Below are positions 8,313 to 16,282 of a stretch of DNA of 64,000 nt, piece by piece. Position 1 is the stretch's first letter; each line of letters starts with the position of its first letter. Source of the DNA: a virus; the IMG/VR virus record IMGVR_UViG_3300012178_000001, positions 28,495-92,494 of that record. One strand, 5' to 3'. The notes beneath the pieces were generated by a model. The model saw only the letters and a program-made list of their open reading frames with translations, ran no database searches and was not told the DNA's origin. Made by a program: the position numbers and the translations under genes.

Positions 8313-8740
8313 ATAATGAATTTTTTATTAGAGTACTTGTAATAGCAACAGTAGTAATTATAGATGTTTTCTTAATTAAAATGGTGTTTGTTAAACCAAA
8401 AGTTAAGAAAGTTAAATCACCACAGGTAGACTTTGATTCCGATATGGAATTTTTACTCTATCTTATAGCATTTAAGTGTTCGAATGCGGCTGATATAATA
8501 GTTAAGACAAAGACAGAATTTGATGGAAGACTATTAGGTGATGATTATGTTGACCATATGACAACTGATTTATCAAATGAAATAATTGATTTTTTATCAG
8601 ATGATTACAAAGAGAGACTGGAGAAATATTTTAGACCTGATAATGGCTCATTGAAAACATATATAGTTGAAATGGTGTTTTTAGAAATTAGTAAAACAGC
8701 AATTAAACAGAATAAGAAAATTATGAACTCAGGTGATTAA
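8309..8740 (+). CDS. Membrane-anchored hypothetical protein
   Basis: A 143-aa protein starting at an ATGA overlap with the primase stop, so it is translationally coupled. Residues 6-30 form one hydrophobic segment (FFIRVLVIATVVIIDVFLIK), followed by a Lys-rich stretch (KPKVKKVKS) as for a cytoplasm-facing domain. The remaining ~100 residues are acidic and helical. Function unknown; coupling to a primase gene does not by itself define a role. Confidence 0.75.
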   Translation: MNNEFFIRVLVIATVVIIDVFLIKMVFVKPKVKKVKSPQVDFDSDMEFLLYLIAFKCSNAADIIVKTKTEFDGRLLGDDYVDHMTTDLSNEIIDFLSDDYKERLEKYFRPDNGSLKTYIVEMVFLEISKTAIKQNKKIMNSGD

Positions 8741-8767
8741 TTGTATGTATTTCATAATCCTTATATA

Positions 8768-8779
8768 AACATAATATTA
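8768..8779 (+). promoter_or_regulatory. AACA-N6-TW promoter-like box
   Basis: AACA-TAATAT-TA in the 82-nt gap before the ATG at 8823. Same pattern as at other operon heads. Confidence 0.5.
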
Positions 8780-8822
8780 ATATATAAAGTATTATTAAGT
8801 TATGTTTAGAAAGGATGATTTT

Positions 8823-9515
8823 ATGAAAATGCCTATTATGAATGATAGAAAAGGTCCAGAGTCTAAATCTAATGATATAAATACTATTGCAATCCATGAA
8901 TTAACACCAATTGAAATGGGTTTTACTGATTTTTCAGACACTAAAGCATATATCAGATTTATCAAAGATGTGGAAAGACTTATTAGAAAAAGTTCTGAAT
9001 ACAGATCATATATAAAATTTTTAAAGACTGAATGTAATCTAAATCGTGGTACATTCTTATCACAAGCTAATGATAATGAAAAAAGTAAAGTTAGTATAGA
9101 ATTTCATCATTATCCATTTAGTTTATATGATTTGGTAGACATCGTTACATCAAGTTATTATGCAGTAGGTGTCAATAGAATAAGTCCTTATATGTTAGCA
9201 AATGAAGTAATGGAGCTACATTATAAGAATATGATTGGTCTTGTACCACTTACAAAAACAGTTCATGAATTAGCACATAGTGGTGAAATATTTATTAGTT
9301 TAGATAACGTATATGGGAATGTAAATAAATTCTTAAGTGAATTCAAAGTTGGAATAGATTCAGATTATTTAGATAAGCTATCCGACTTAATAGATTTAAC
9401 TGATACACTTAAAGATTACAAACCTGATATCTTAGATAAGCAGATGACATATATTGATATGGAAACTGTAAATAATTTGTTAGAAGTAGATTTAAAAGAA
9501 GAAAATTTAGCTTAA
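8823..9515 (+). CDS. HHYPF-family protein, possible HNH-like fold (copy 1)
   Basis: A 230-aa protein with a clear paralogue on the minus strand at 16270-16968. Shared landmarks: a helical KAYIRFIKDVE..R region (~40-65), IEFHHYPFSLYD (~100), a V-M-x-L-H-x-x-x-x-G-L-V-P-L run (~145-160) and HELAHSGEIFI (~165-175). The His-His-x-Pro and later Pro-Leu...His...His spacing resembles HNH/His-Me finger nucleases; HELAH also matches the HExxH zincin motif. Neither is proven. The ATG at 8823 follows GAAAGGATG; an earlier in-frame ATG at 8802 lies upstream of that site. It is a one-gene transcript ending in a hairpin. Confidence 0.8.
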   Translation: MKMPIMNDRKGPESKSNDINTIAIHELTPIEMGFTDFSDTKAYIRFIKDVERLIRKSSEYRSYIKFLKTECNLNRGTFLSQANDNEKSKVSIEFHHYPFSLYDLVDIVTSSYYAVGVNRISPYMLANEVMELHYKNMIGLVPLTKTVHELAHSGEIFISLDNVYGNVNKFLSEFKVGIDSDYLDKLSDLIDLTDTLKDYKPDILDKQMTYIDMETVNNLLEVDLKEENLA

Positions 9516-9517
9516 AA

Positions 9518-9548
9518 ATAGTTAATATCCTTTATGGGTATTAACTAT
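9518..9548 (+). terminator. Terminator-like hairpin
   Basis: ATAGTTAATA pairs with TATTAACTAT around a CC/GG-containing loop region, right after the stop at 9515. The tail is only weakly T-rich (CTAAATTTCATTT), so termination may be partial. Confidence 0.5.
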
Positions 9549-9577
9549 CTAAATTTCATTTGAGGGGGAGCAGATTA

Positions 9578-10009
9578 ATGAATTATTGTAACGAATTAGA
9601 AGAATTACTAGGTGTAAAGATGAATGAGAAATTCTACTTAAGATTTGACAACCATGAGATAGGACGAAGTTTAAGTATAAAGGATTATAACTACAGTATT
9701 GCAGTAAGAAATCCATACACACTTAAAGAAGATGGTCTATACAATTCAGAAGATTGTATAGATCATATTGCATTGTCATTATTACTATTTGGAAGACTGA
9801 AGTTAGATCAATGCGACTTATCAGAGGTGATAAAAGATGGTGACATATACTTTTTTATTAACTATGCTAATACTGTAGAAAAACGAGTTTATCTTGAAAG
9901 AGAATCAGATAAAGTGTCTAATGCACATAGAGAAATGGGGAATATGTTTAGAACACGTGATACTGCATTTAACTATAAATTAGGGTTAATAGGAAAGGAT
10001 GATAAATAA
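9578..10009 (+). CDS. Hypothetical protein
   Basis: A 143-aa protein not recognised. The ATG at 9578 follows GAGGGGGAG with 7-nt spacing; the longer in-frame reading from TTG at 9560 runs through the Shine-Dalgarno site and is unlikely. Its stop overlaps the next ATG by one base (TAATG), so it is coupled to the radical SAM gene and may assist it. Confidence 0.7.
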   Translation: MNYCNELEELLGVKMNEKFYLRFDNHEIGRSLSIKDYNYSIAVRNPYTLKEDGLYNSEDCIDHIALSLLLFGRLKLDQCDLSEVIKDGDIYFFINYANTVEKRVYLERESDKVSNAHREMGNMFRTRDTAFNYKLGLIGKDDK

Positions 10010-10881
10010 TGATTATACAAAGTGTCTCAATAGTAGTTCCAGCAACAAACTGTATAAATAAATGTAAATTTTGTGTAGCACGAACAAACCACGATAATTC
10101 AGTTGATAACTTTATAACATATAATAATATGTATTTTAGTCTATATTATAAACAGTATAAAGATAGACTAGAATATAGCAGGGATAACGGATGTAATTCA
10201 ATTATATTAACTGGTGATTGTGAGCCACAACAGAATAAACAATTCTTAATGCTATTTGGTATAATGAATGATAGTTTATCTAAACCATATAGACATATTG
10301 AAATGCAAACTACAGGTACATTAATTGATGATGACTACTTATTCTTCCTAAGACACACTGTAGGTGTTACTACTATGAGCTTAAGCATATCTAGTTTAGA
10401 TAGAGATAAAAATAATGAAATAATTGCACCTGCTAAGACAATCAATGCTGAGTACTTATCTAGCAGAATTAAGAAATATCAATTTGTACTAAGGGTATCT
10501 ATAAACTTATCGAAACATACATTCGATACTGATAATTATGAAGAAATATTCAACAATATTAAAGAGAAATATAATGCTGACCAGGTAACTTTTAGAGTGC
10601 TTTATGATGGAGGTAGTGACATGCCACAGGATGTATGGGTACGTGAGAATAGGATATCTGATGAGTTCGTAGAGGGTTTAAATAAGTATATAAAGGACAA
10701 TGGTGAGTTTTTAGGTAAGTTAGAATTTGGTGCAGATAAATATTCAATTCATGGAATGACAACTGTAGTGGATGATGACTGTATGTCTACTACTGGGAAA
10801 GAAGCTATTAAGTTTGCTATAATCTATCCTAACTGTAGAATGTATTCCAGGTGGGGAGACTTTGGTAGTCTAATACTTTAA
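10009..10881 (+). CDS. Radical SAM enzyme
   Basis: A 290-aa protein with the iron-sulfur-binding C15-x3-C19-x2-C22 motif (CINKCKFC) close to the N-terminus, followed by ILTGDCEPQ (~64-72), the position of the SAM-contacting G-x-x-E-P motif. The rest fits a partial TIM barrel (IEMQTTGT; VTTMSLSISSLD). The family cleaves S-adenosylmethionine to start radical chemistry. The substrate here is unknown; nucleotide, DNA-base or peptide modification are all possible. It overlaps the upstream gene by one base and lies among DNA-metabolism genes. Confidence 0.85.
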   Translation: MIIQSVSIVVPATNCINKCKFCVARTNHDNSVDNFITYNNMYFSLYYKQYKDRLEYSRDNGCNSIILTGDCEPQQNKQFLMLFGIMNDSLSKPYRHIEMQTTGTLIDDDYLFFLRHTVGVTTMSLSISSLDRDKNNEIIAPAKTINAEYLSSRIKKYQFVLRVSINLSKHTFDTDNYEEIFNNIKEKYNADQVTFRVLYDGGSDMPQDVWVRENRISDEFVEGLNKYIKDNGEFLGKLEFGADKYSIHGMTTVVDDDCMSTTGKEAIKFAIIYPNCRMYSRWGDFGSLIL

Positions 10882-10937
10882 ATAAATAAAAATAACAAGG
10901 TATTAATGTAACTCCAATGAAAAAGTGAGGTGACTAT

Positions 10938-11279
10938 ATTAAGACTAAGCGTGAGATTAAAGAAAATTTAGAATTATCTCTATCATTTTATATAGGAGAT
11001 AACTTTATAATTCGTGATGATGATGGTATGTTAACAATCAAATTTATATATGGTTTCTTATTTAAACTAAGTCAATTAAAAGAAGCTATAGAAATCATAA
11101 ATTTAGATAATATCCACTTATCATATAATGGTGAGTATCTAATAGATATTATTAATGATGACCCAGAACGTGTAGATGAAATAGTAGTGTATGACCATAA
11201 TCACAGATTTGTGGTACACTATAAACCTAATGTGTATGATATATTTAAGGAGTGTGTAATTAATGGGTACAATGATTGA
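10938..11279 (+). CDS. Hypothetical protein with ATT start
   Basis: A 113-aa acidic protein not recognised. The Shine-Dalgarno core GAGG (10927-10930) is followed after 7 nt by an in-frame ATT at 10938. The upstream frame is closed by TGA at 10926, and the next in-frame ATG (11028) is ~97 nt from that site with no good Shine-Dalgarno of its own. The extra 30 residues (KTKREIKENLELSLSFYIG) read as ordinary protein. Spacing is identical to the ATT proposed for the primase. Its 3' end overlaps the RNase H start. Confidence 0.6.
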   Translation: MKTKREIKENLELSLSFYIGDNFIIRDDDGMLTIKFIYGFLFKLSQLKEAIEIINLDNIHLSYNGEYLIDIINDDPERVDEIVVYDHNHRFVVHYKPNVYDIFKECVINGYND

Positions 11280-12039
11280 GGTAGATATAACATTTAATTT
11301 GGAGTATATTAATTTCTTAGAAGAATTGGGAATTCCATTTAGAGAAAAAAAGATAAACTATAAAATAAGAGACGGGAATAAGCACCGACTCACTTATAAT
11401 GGTTGTTTACTAGAAAAAGACATGGTAGATAATCTAATAGACTCTAGTGAAAATGGGATACACAAAATTGAGAAAGTTAGAGATATTGATTCACCAGTAT
11501 ATAAAGTCTATTCAGATGGGGGCTCATTTAATAATGGTAAGAAAGATAGTAGCTTACCAACATTTGGAAGCTTTGCATACTATTGCGTTGATAATCATGA
11601 TGAAGAATTATTAAATGACTATCATGGATATGAAGGTGACACTAATAATATGGGTGAGTTAAAAGGTTGTCTATTTGGAGTAGAGAAACTGACTGAATAT
11701 ATCTATGACAATAAGATGGGTGATAATGAACCTATTAATATTGTTTTAATTTCTGACAGTCAGTATGTAATTCAAGGTATTAATACGTACATTGAAGGTT
11801 GGATAAAACGAGGTTGGAAGAATAATGCAGGAAAACCAACTCCGAATAAAGGACTATGGAAGAATCTTTATGATAACTTCTTAACTAACGAAGAATATAA
11901 TATTTACACTAAATGGGTACGTGGTCACACTGAGAATGATGGAAATGATTACAAGTATAATGACTTATGTGATTATAATTGTAATTTAGTTATTAATGAA
12001 TGGTTGGAAACAAAAGGTTTACCATTAAGAGATATTTAA
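11263..12039 (+). CDS. rnhA: Ribonuclease HI
   Basis: Cleaves RNA in RNA-DNA hybrids, for example replication primers. The four carboxylates are visible: D85 in KVYSDGG, E132 in MGELKG, D165 in ISDSQYVI and D237 in NDLCDYNCN; RGHTEND carries the histidine loop (~H222). Residues 1-75 are an N-terminal extension that I cannot match to the usual hybrid-binding domain. At 258 aa it is longer than E. coli RNase HI (155 aa). The ATG follows AAGGAG and overlaps the end of the preceding gene by 17 nt. Confidence 0.9.
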   Translation: MGTMIEVDITFNLEYINFLEELGIPFREKKINYKIRDGNKHRLTYNGCLLEKDMVDNLIDSSENGIHKIEKVRDIDSPVYKVYSDGGSFNNGKKDSSLPTFGSFAYYCVDNHDEELLNDYHGYEGDTNNMGELKGCLFGVEKLTEYIYDNKMGDNEPINIVLISDSQYVIQGINTYIEGWIKRGWKNNAGKPTPNKGLWKNLYDNFLTNEEYNIYTKWVRGHTENDGNDYKYNDLCDYNCNLVINEWLETKGLPLRDI

Positions 12040-12062
12040 TAAATTAGAGGAGATGATTTATA

Positions 12063-12809
12063 ATGGAATGGGTTAAAAGAAAAGAAGGAAAATTTGGTGC
12101 AGATACTAATATAATCGACAAGAAGATAAAAGATACTGTATTTCACATTGGTACATTACGTGTTGAAGAAGCTAAAGCAGTATCTAAAGAAAGAGCGAAC
12201 AGAAAGAATAAGGCTATTTCTAAACAACTTACTGTTCTTTCTAATTTGGAAAAGGAAAAAGAGAGTTCTAAGAATACAATACTTGTAATCTCTGGACCAA
12301 GCGGTTGCGGTAAGAGTTACTTAGTACAAAGTTTAGTAAATAATAGACCTGACTTATTCCATAATCTCCCTCAGGCTACATCTAGAGAAAGAAGACACCC
12401 AGATGAAAATGGGTATCTTTTTTTGCAACCACAAACATTTAGTAGGATAAGGGAGACACTTATTGGAAGAACTTCTCATAATGATAACCACTATGGAACA
12501 TTCCCTGACTTCAAGGATAATTTCATCAATACTATTATCTTATCAAAAGGTGGTTTAGAAGATTTATATAATTGCCTTGATGATGAAAAAATATATGCTA
12601 ATGTAATTGTACTAGGGATTGATGCTAATATGGATATAATTCCTGATAGTGCTAAGAGAGAAGGAAGAGATAAAGACTTTTTAGAAAGAGAAAGACGTGT
12701 GTTAGACATGGCACATTATGTATATGAAAGAAAGGATGAAACAGATTATCCAACAGTTGAAAGTGTAGTAGAATTATTATCTAACTTATCATCTGATTAT
12801 ATATTATAA
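12063..12809 (+). CDS. Guanylate kinase-like protein
   Basis: A 248-aa protein with a P-loop GPSGCGKS at 78-85 and, ~25 residues later, QATSRERRHPDENGY, the counterpart of the GMP-binding PQATTRxxRxGExxG motif. Guanylate kinase converts GMP to GDP and would support phage nucleotide supply. The YHF motif is altered (YLFLQ). Residues 1-75 form a charged helical extension absent from cellular enzymes, so a membrane-associated (MAGUK-like) or regulatory variant is possible. The ATG follows AGAGGAG. It is co-directional with and close to RNase H. Confidence 0.8.
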   Translation: MEWVKRKEGKFGADTNIIDKKIKDTVFHIGTLRVEEAKAVSKERANRKNKAISKQLTVLSNLEKEKESSKNTILVISGPSGCGKSYLVQSLVNNRPDLFHNLPQATSRERRHPDENGYLFLQPQTFSRIRETLIGRTSHNDNHYGTFPDFKDNFINTIILSKGGLEDLYNCLDDEKIYANVIVLGIDANMDIIPDSAKREGRDKDFLERERRVLDMAHYVYERKDETDYPTVESVVELLSNLSSDYIL

Positions 12810-12825
12810 CAGTGAGGTGTTTATT

Positions 12826-13641
12826 ATGATAAAATATATTAAAGAAAGATGGATAGTATACCTTTTGGTATTACTATCCATTTTCCAAATCGCATTCTTA
12901 ATGAGGTCTGGACAAGTGGAGTATTCAGTCAAGGAACATAAAATTGAAACTGAGAATAGTTTTAGTGGTGTATCAGAGGGTATGAAAAAATTAGATAATT
13001 CAATAAAAGAATTAGAAGGGGAGGTTAAAGAACTTCAGGAAGTCAACGATGAGTTAGGTTATAAAATTGGTGAGACTAGAAAAATGGTATTAGGTGTATA
13101 CAAAACTACTGGTAAATTATTACTAGATACGATACCGATAGAAGAAAAGTTATACATGAATTCAGAGTTAACACCTGAAACAATCAAATCAACTAATGTG
13201 TACTTAGGAGAACCATCCTATTATACTGCTAAAGAATTAAATCTATTCTTATTAGGTACAAGTATGAGTGGAATGGGTAGTACATTTGTTGAAGCTGAAA
13301 TTAGATATGGTGTGAATTCAGCAGTATTAATGTCAATAGCTATACATGAATCTGGTTGGGGTAATTCTCAAATAGCACTACTTAAGAATAATCTATTTGG
13401 TTTTAAGGCATATGATGATAGTCCATTTGCCAGTGCTGAAGATTTTGAGACATCACGAAAAGGTATAATGTTAGTAGCACGAAATCTTAAAAAGGAATAT
13501 ATATTAGAAAGTGGTAGTTATTATAGAAACAATGCATCATTATATGATATGAATTATTATTATGCTTCTGATAAATTATGGAGTTTCAAAATAACTAATA
13601 CACTTAAAAAATTTATGGAGAGTGTGGAAGAGAGGAATTAA
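12826..13641 (+). CDS. Membrane-anchored N-acetylglucosaminidase-type peptidoglycan hydrolase
   Basis: A 271-aa protein with an N-terminal hydrophobic anchor (residues 10-26), a coiled-coil stalk (~40-90) and a C-terminal glucosaminidase domain. The domain has the glutamate in AIHESGWGNS (E175), NNLFGFKA (~188-195) and a following helix. The family cleaves the glycan strand of the cell wall. The anchor suggests action from the host membrane or virion rather than free lysis. The ATG at 12826 follows GTGAGGTG; an in-frame GTG at 12817 lies within that site. It is followed after 2 nt by a small membrane protein. Confidence 0.8.
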   Translation: MIKYIKERWIVYLLVLLSIFQIAFLMRSGQVEYSVKEHKIETENSFSGVSEGMKKLDNSIKELEGEVKELQEVNDELGYKIGETRKMVLGVYKTTGKLLLDTIPIEEKLYMNSELTPETIKSTNVYLGEPSYYTAKELNLFLLGTSMSGMGSTFVEAEIRYGVNSAVLMSIAIHESGWGNSQIALLKNNLFGFKAYDDSPFASAEDFETSRKGIMLVARNLKKEYILESGSYYRNNASLYDMNYYYASDKLWSFKITNTLKKFMESVEERN

Positions 13642-13643
13642 TT

Positions 13644-13898
13644 ATGAAAAGAGTGTTTATCAAACATTTTTATTTCATTATGGTATTTTTATGTGTTGGA
13701 ATTGGGGCATTTATTTACATGTTAGTTTTACTGCCTGATGAACTCATTACTAAAAATTTACAGTATGCATCAATGGCTCTTACTATTGCAATGACTACAA
13801 TAGCATCAAATAGCTTTGAAGATAAATACAGAACCATGCATATTGAAGATATGGAGAAAGAAGACCATTATATGGATATTGAGGATAGACTTTTATGA
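13644..13898 (+). CDS. Small two-helix membrane protein
   Basis: An 84-aa protein with hydrophobic segments at ~9-30 and ~40-58 and a charged, acidic C-terminal tail (EDMEKEDHYMDIEDR). The size and topology are holin-like, and it follows a wall hydrolase by 2 nt. However, a better placed holin candidate accompanies the endolysin at 33 kb, so this may instead partner the anchored glucosaminidase. Its 3' end overlaps the next gene by 4 nt. Confidence 0.7.
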   Translation: MKRVFIKHFYFIMVFLCVGIGAFIYMLVLLPDELITKNLQYASMALTIAMTTIASNSFEDKYRTMHIEDMEKEDHYMDIEDRLL

Positions 13899-14674
13899 GC
13901 AATATAATACAAAAACATAATTATACAAATAAATATATTCAACACTTAAAGAATACAACTATAAGGGAATATGATATTGAAGATGGTGGATTTAGTATTC
14001 TTAAATATAAAGAGTTACTACCTAAAGAATTCGAAAATTATCTAAGTTCCATACCTAAACAACAACGTCATAGAGAAGTAGGTAAGTATGTATCTAAACA
14101 TAGAGATATTTCTATAGAACTTATAGAAGGGTTTAAAGATGTTAGAGAACGCTTTTATGAGTTAAATGAACTTGATGATAGTGATATCTTATCAATTAAA
14201 AAGGATGCTATATTCTTGATTGATAAGAAGGTTGAGATAGAAGAATTTAATACGTTTAATTTTAGAATGAAAAATAAATACTCATCATATATAAATCTAA
14301 GTGGTATTGAATTTTATTATTCTACTTGGAATGATACTCTAGATATAAAGGGAATATCGGGTGAAGTATTAGAATTTCATAAAGATTATATGATTGATGC
14401 TATTAAAGATGTTATAAAATTATCTGAAAGCATGGACAAAAGGAATATACTTAAGATCTTAAGAAGATTTAGAGGTGAATATATAAATTTAAACTTACCA
14501 GTAGAGTTTTATAAGGAACTATCATCAAATAGCTTCTATAGATATAAGAATGATTTACAGTTAGGTGATAGGAAGTTTGGAACAGATGTAGCATCTGATG
14601 ATATGAGAGAACTATTGAATATTAACTACAACTATATCAACTTTATTCTACCATTGATAAATATAATAATATAG
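13895..14674 (+). CDS. Hypothetical protein
   Basis: A 259-aa charged, mostly helical protein not recognised (PKQQRHREVGKYVSKHRDIS; LKILRRFRGEYINLNLP). It begins at an ATGA overlap and is thus coupled to the membrane-protein gene. It is the last gene of the 9.6-14.7 kb run; the 65 nt after it have no clear terminator. Confidence 0.7.
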   Translation: MSNIIQKHNYTNKYIQHLKNTTIREYDIEDGGFSILKYKELLPKEFENYLSSIPKQQRHREVGKYVSKHRDISIELIEGFKDVRERFYELNELDDSDILSIKKDAIFLIDKKVEIEEFNTFNFRMKNKYSSYINLSGIEFYYSTWNDTLDIKGISGEVLEFHKDYMIDAIKDVIKLSESMDKRNILKILRRFRGEYINLNLPVEFYKELSSNSFYRYKNDLQLGDRKFGTDVASDDMRELLNINYNYINFILPLINIII

Positions 14675-14739
14675 ATATTTAAATAAATAAAGTTAACTAA
14701 TTATTATAGAGATAATAGAAATTTAAGAAAGGTGATAAA

Positions 14740-15111
14740 ATGAAAAGTAATGAAAAAGAATTATTAGAAGGAAATGTAGATAAGTTAAAGAACTTAGACA
14801 CAAGTAATTTAAGCTTAGAAGATGACTTTGGCAACTTACGTATATTCCATAATCCAGATGAAGCACTAGTAATAGCAGGTAGACTTCAAAAACAGAATGA
14901 AGATATCTTATATTGTGAACTCAACTCAGGTTATTCATTAGAGCATGGAGAATTTATTACAATTAATCCAGTCTATAGAAAAAATAAAAAACAAAGGTTA
15001 AAAGAATTTCCTGAACTTACTCTAAAGGCTGTATGGGTACAAATGCTAGAGGAAGCAAAATTGTTAGAAGAAAAATTAGAAGAATTGAATGGGGATGATA
15101 AAAATGATTAA
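14740..15111 (+). CDS. Hypothetical protein
   Basis: A 123-aa acidic protein not recognised. The ATG follows AAGAAAGGTGAT. Its C-terminal half is a likely coiled coil (EEAKLLEEKLEELNGDDKND). The next gene starts inside its last codons, so the two are coupled and may form a complex. Upstream (14690-14715) lies ACTAATTATTATAGA, also present near 480-495, which may be a promoter variant. Confidence 0.7.
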   Translation: MKSNEKELLEGNVDKLKNLDTSNLSLEDDFGNLRIFHNPDEALVIAGRLQKQNEDILYCELNSGYSLEHGEFITINPVYRKNKKQRLKEFPELTLKAVWVQMLEEAKLLEEKLEELNGDDKND

Positions 15112-15418
15112 CGTTACAGAAGAAGTGCTAGATGGAATGATTACAGAAGTTGAGGCAAGAATAGAGAATGCAAGAGAGAAATATCAAAATAATGCTGATA
15201 TGATTGAAGCTATTAGAAATGATGCTGAAAAGAGAATTAGTGAGCTATCACAAGCTAATACTAATCTTAATAATAGTTTCATTCACTTAAATGGTCAGTT
15301 AGAATTATTAATTTCAATGAAAGATAATGATGACAAGGTTAGTGAAGAACCAACACCTTCAATTGATGAAGATATTAATGATACTGGAGAGCCTACAAAA
15401 GAAGCTGAGAGTAAATAA
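15104..15418 (+). CDS. Coiled-coil hypothetical protein
   Basis: A 104-aa protein of helical heptads (EARIENAREKYQNNADMIE) with an acidic, proline-containing tail. The ATG at 15104 overlaps the previous gene by 8 nt and has GGGGA in front; an in-frame ATG at 15089 lies upstream of that site. A strong terminator follows. Function unknown. Confidence 0.65.
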   Translation: MINVTEEVLDGMITEVEARIENAREKYQNNADMIEAIRNDAEKRISELSQANTNLNNSFIHLNGQLELLISMKDNDDKVSEEPTPSIDEDINDTGEPTKEAESK

Positions 15419-15428
15419 TAATTAAATT

Positions 15429-15466
15429 GAACTAATATCCTTTCGGGTATTAGTTCTTTTTTTTTT
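15429..15466 (+). terminator. Rho-independent terminator
   Basis: GAACTAATA-CC stem with a TTTC loop and GG-TATTAGTTC, then ten T residues. It closes the plus-strand run ending at 15418. Confidence 0.9.
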
Positions 15467-15488
15467 CGTAAATAATGGCATTCTACTT

Positions 15489-15504
15489 ATATATTATAAT
15501 AATG
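15489..15504 (+). promoter_or_regulatory. ATATATTATA...TG promoter-like box (class 2)
   Basis: Reads ATATATTATAATAATG, between the terminator at 15466 and the transglycosylase gene at 15549. It is identical over 16 bases to the box at 23093-23108. It also contains a TATAAT hexamer, so host sigma-70 recognition is an alternative, though no good -35 box is seen. Confidence 0.5.
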
Positions 15505-15548
15505 ATAAAATAAATATAAGTCATTATAAACTATAAAGGAGTGTTATT

Positions 15549-16253
15549 ATGAAATTTACAAAAAGAGATTGGTTAGTAGTTGGATTAGTAATTGTTGTAT
15601 TATCAGTATCAATAAATATAATAAGTAATATACAAGAAAAGAAGATACTAGAAAATGGTAGAGTATTAAGTAATAGTAGAACTAGTGAACAACCTATATT
15701 TGCCATTGGTAATAATAGTAATGTTGAAGAAGATGAAGTGGAAGAAATTATCGTTGAAATAAGTTCTAGAAGTTATTATGAAAGTTATATTAAGTCTCAT
15801 AGTAATATATCAGATAGTGAATTAAAAGAATTATTAGATTCTATAGACTCAGTATATAATATGTATAATAAAAATATTCCTAAGTCTTTAATTTTATCTA
15901 TAATTCAAACAGAAACAGACTTTAGAAATATATATTCAACTTTTGAGAGTGAAGACAGTGCTGGATTTGTACAAATGCAATCATCAACAATAAACTATTT
16001 ATATAATACCGTTCACGGACTACCAAGGATAAATTCACAAGATGAGTTTATAAATAATATTGATGCACAAATAAAGTACATCTTTGCATATATCAATGTG
16101 TCAAATGAAAAGTATGGTAGTCTACCCGACTGTGTTATATCATCATATAATACTGGACTATATGCAAATTTTATTAATGAGACATATGTTAATGAGACAT
16201 TACAACATAAATCTAAATTAGAAAAGCATATGAGTGTAGCATTAAATAGATAA
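15549..16253 (+). CDS. Membrane-anchored lytic transglycosylase
   Basis: A 234-aa protein with an N-terminal membrane segment (residues 8-27), an acidic linker (~55-75) and an SLT-like domain. The catalytic glutamate is E122 in IIQTETDF; SAGFVQMQ (137-144) matches the family's GLMQ-type motif, and SSYNTG (~205) its N-A-G-x-G-like loop. It cleaves peptidoglycan glycan strands. The ATG follows AAAGGAG. As a single-gene unit with its own class-2 promoter box and a bidirectional terminator, it may be expressed separately from the late lysis enzymes. Confidence 0.78.
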   Translation: MKFTKRDWLVVGLVIVVLSVSINIISNIQEKKILENGRVLSNSRTSEQPIFAIGNNSNVEEDEVEEIIVEISSRSYYESYIKSHSNISDSELKELLDSIDSVYNMYNKNIPKSLILSIIQTETDFRNIYSTFESEDSAGFVQMQSSTINYLYNTVHGLPRINSQDEFINNIDAQIKYIFAYINVSNEKYGSLPDCVISSYNTGLYANFINETYVNETLQHKSKLEKHMSVALNR

Positions 16254-16282
16254 AGAAATTAATCTTTATCTATTTTTTTTTT
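16244..16282. terminator. Bidirectional terminator between convergent genes
   Basis: AAATAGATAAAG pairs with CTTTATCTATTT around an 8-nt loop, with a T-run on the plus strand and A-rich flank giving T's on the minus strand. It overlaps the stop codon of the plus gene and the 3' end of the minus gene. Confidence 0.8.

Noticed and set aside
8823-9515. Firm call of zinc metalloprotease from HELAH
   Set aside because: The second conserved cluster (HHYPF) and the spacing fit an HNH-like fold at least as well; motif alone is not enough.
15494-15500. Host sigma-70 promoter from the TATAAT hexamer
   Set aside because: No acceptable -35 element at 16-18 nt, and the longer 16-base context ending in TG is what recurs. 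Not fully excluded.
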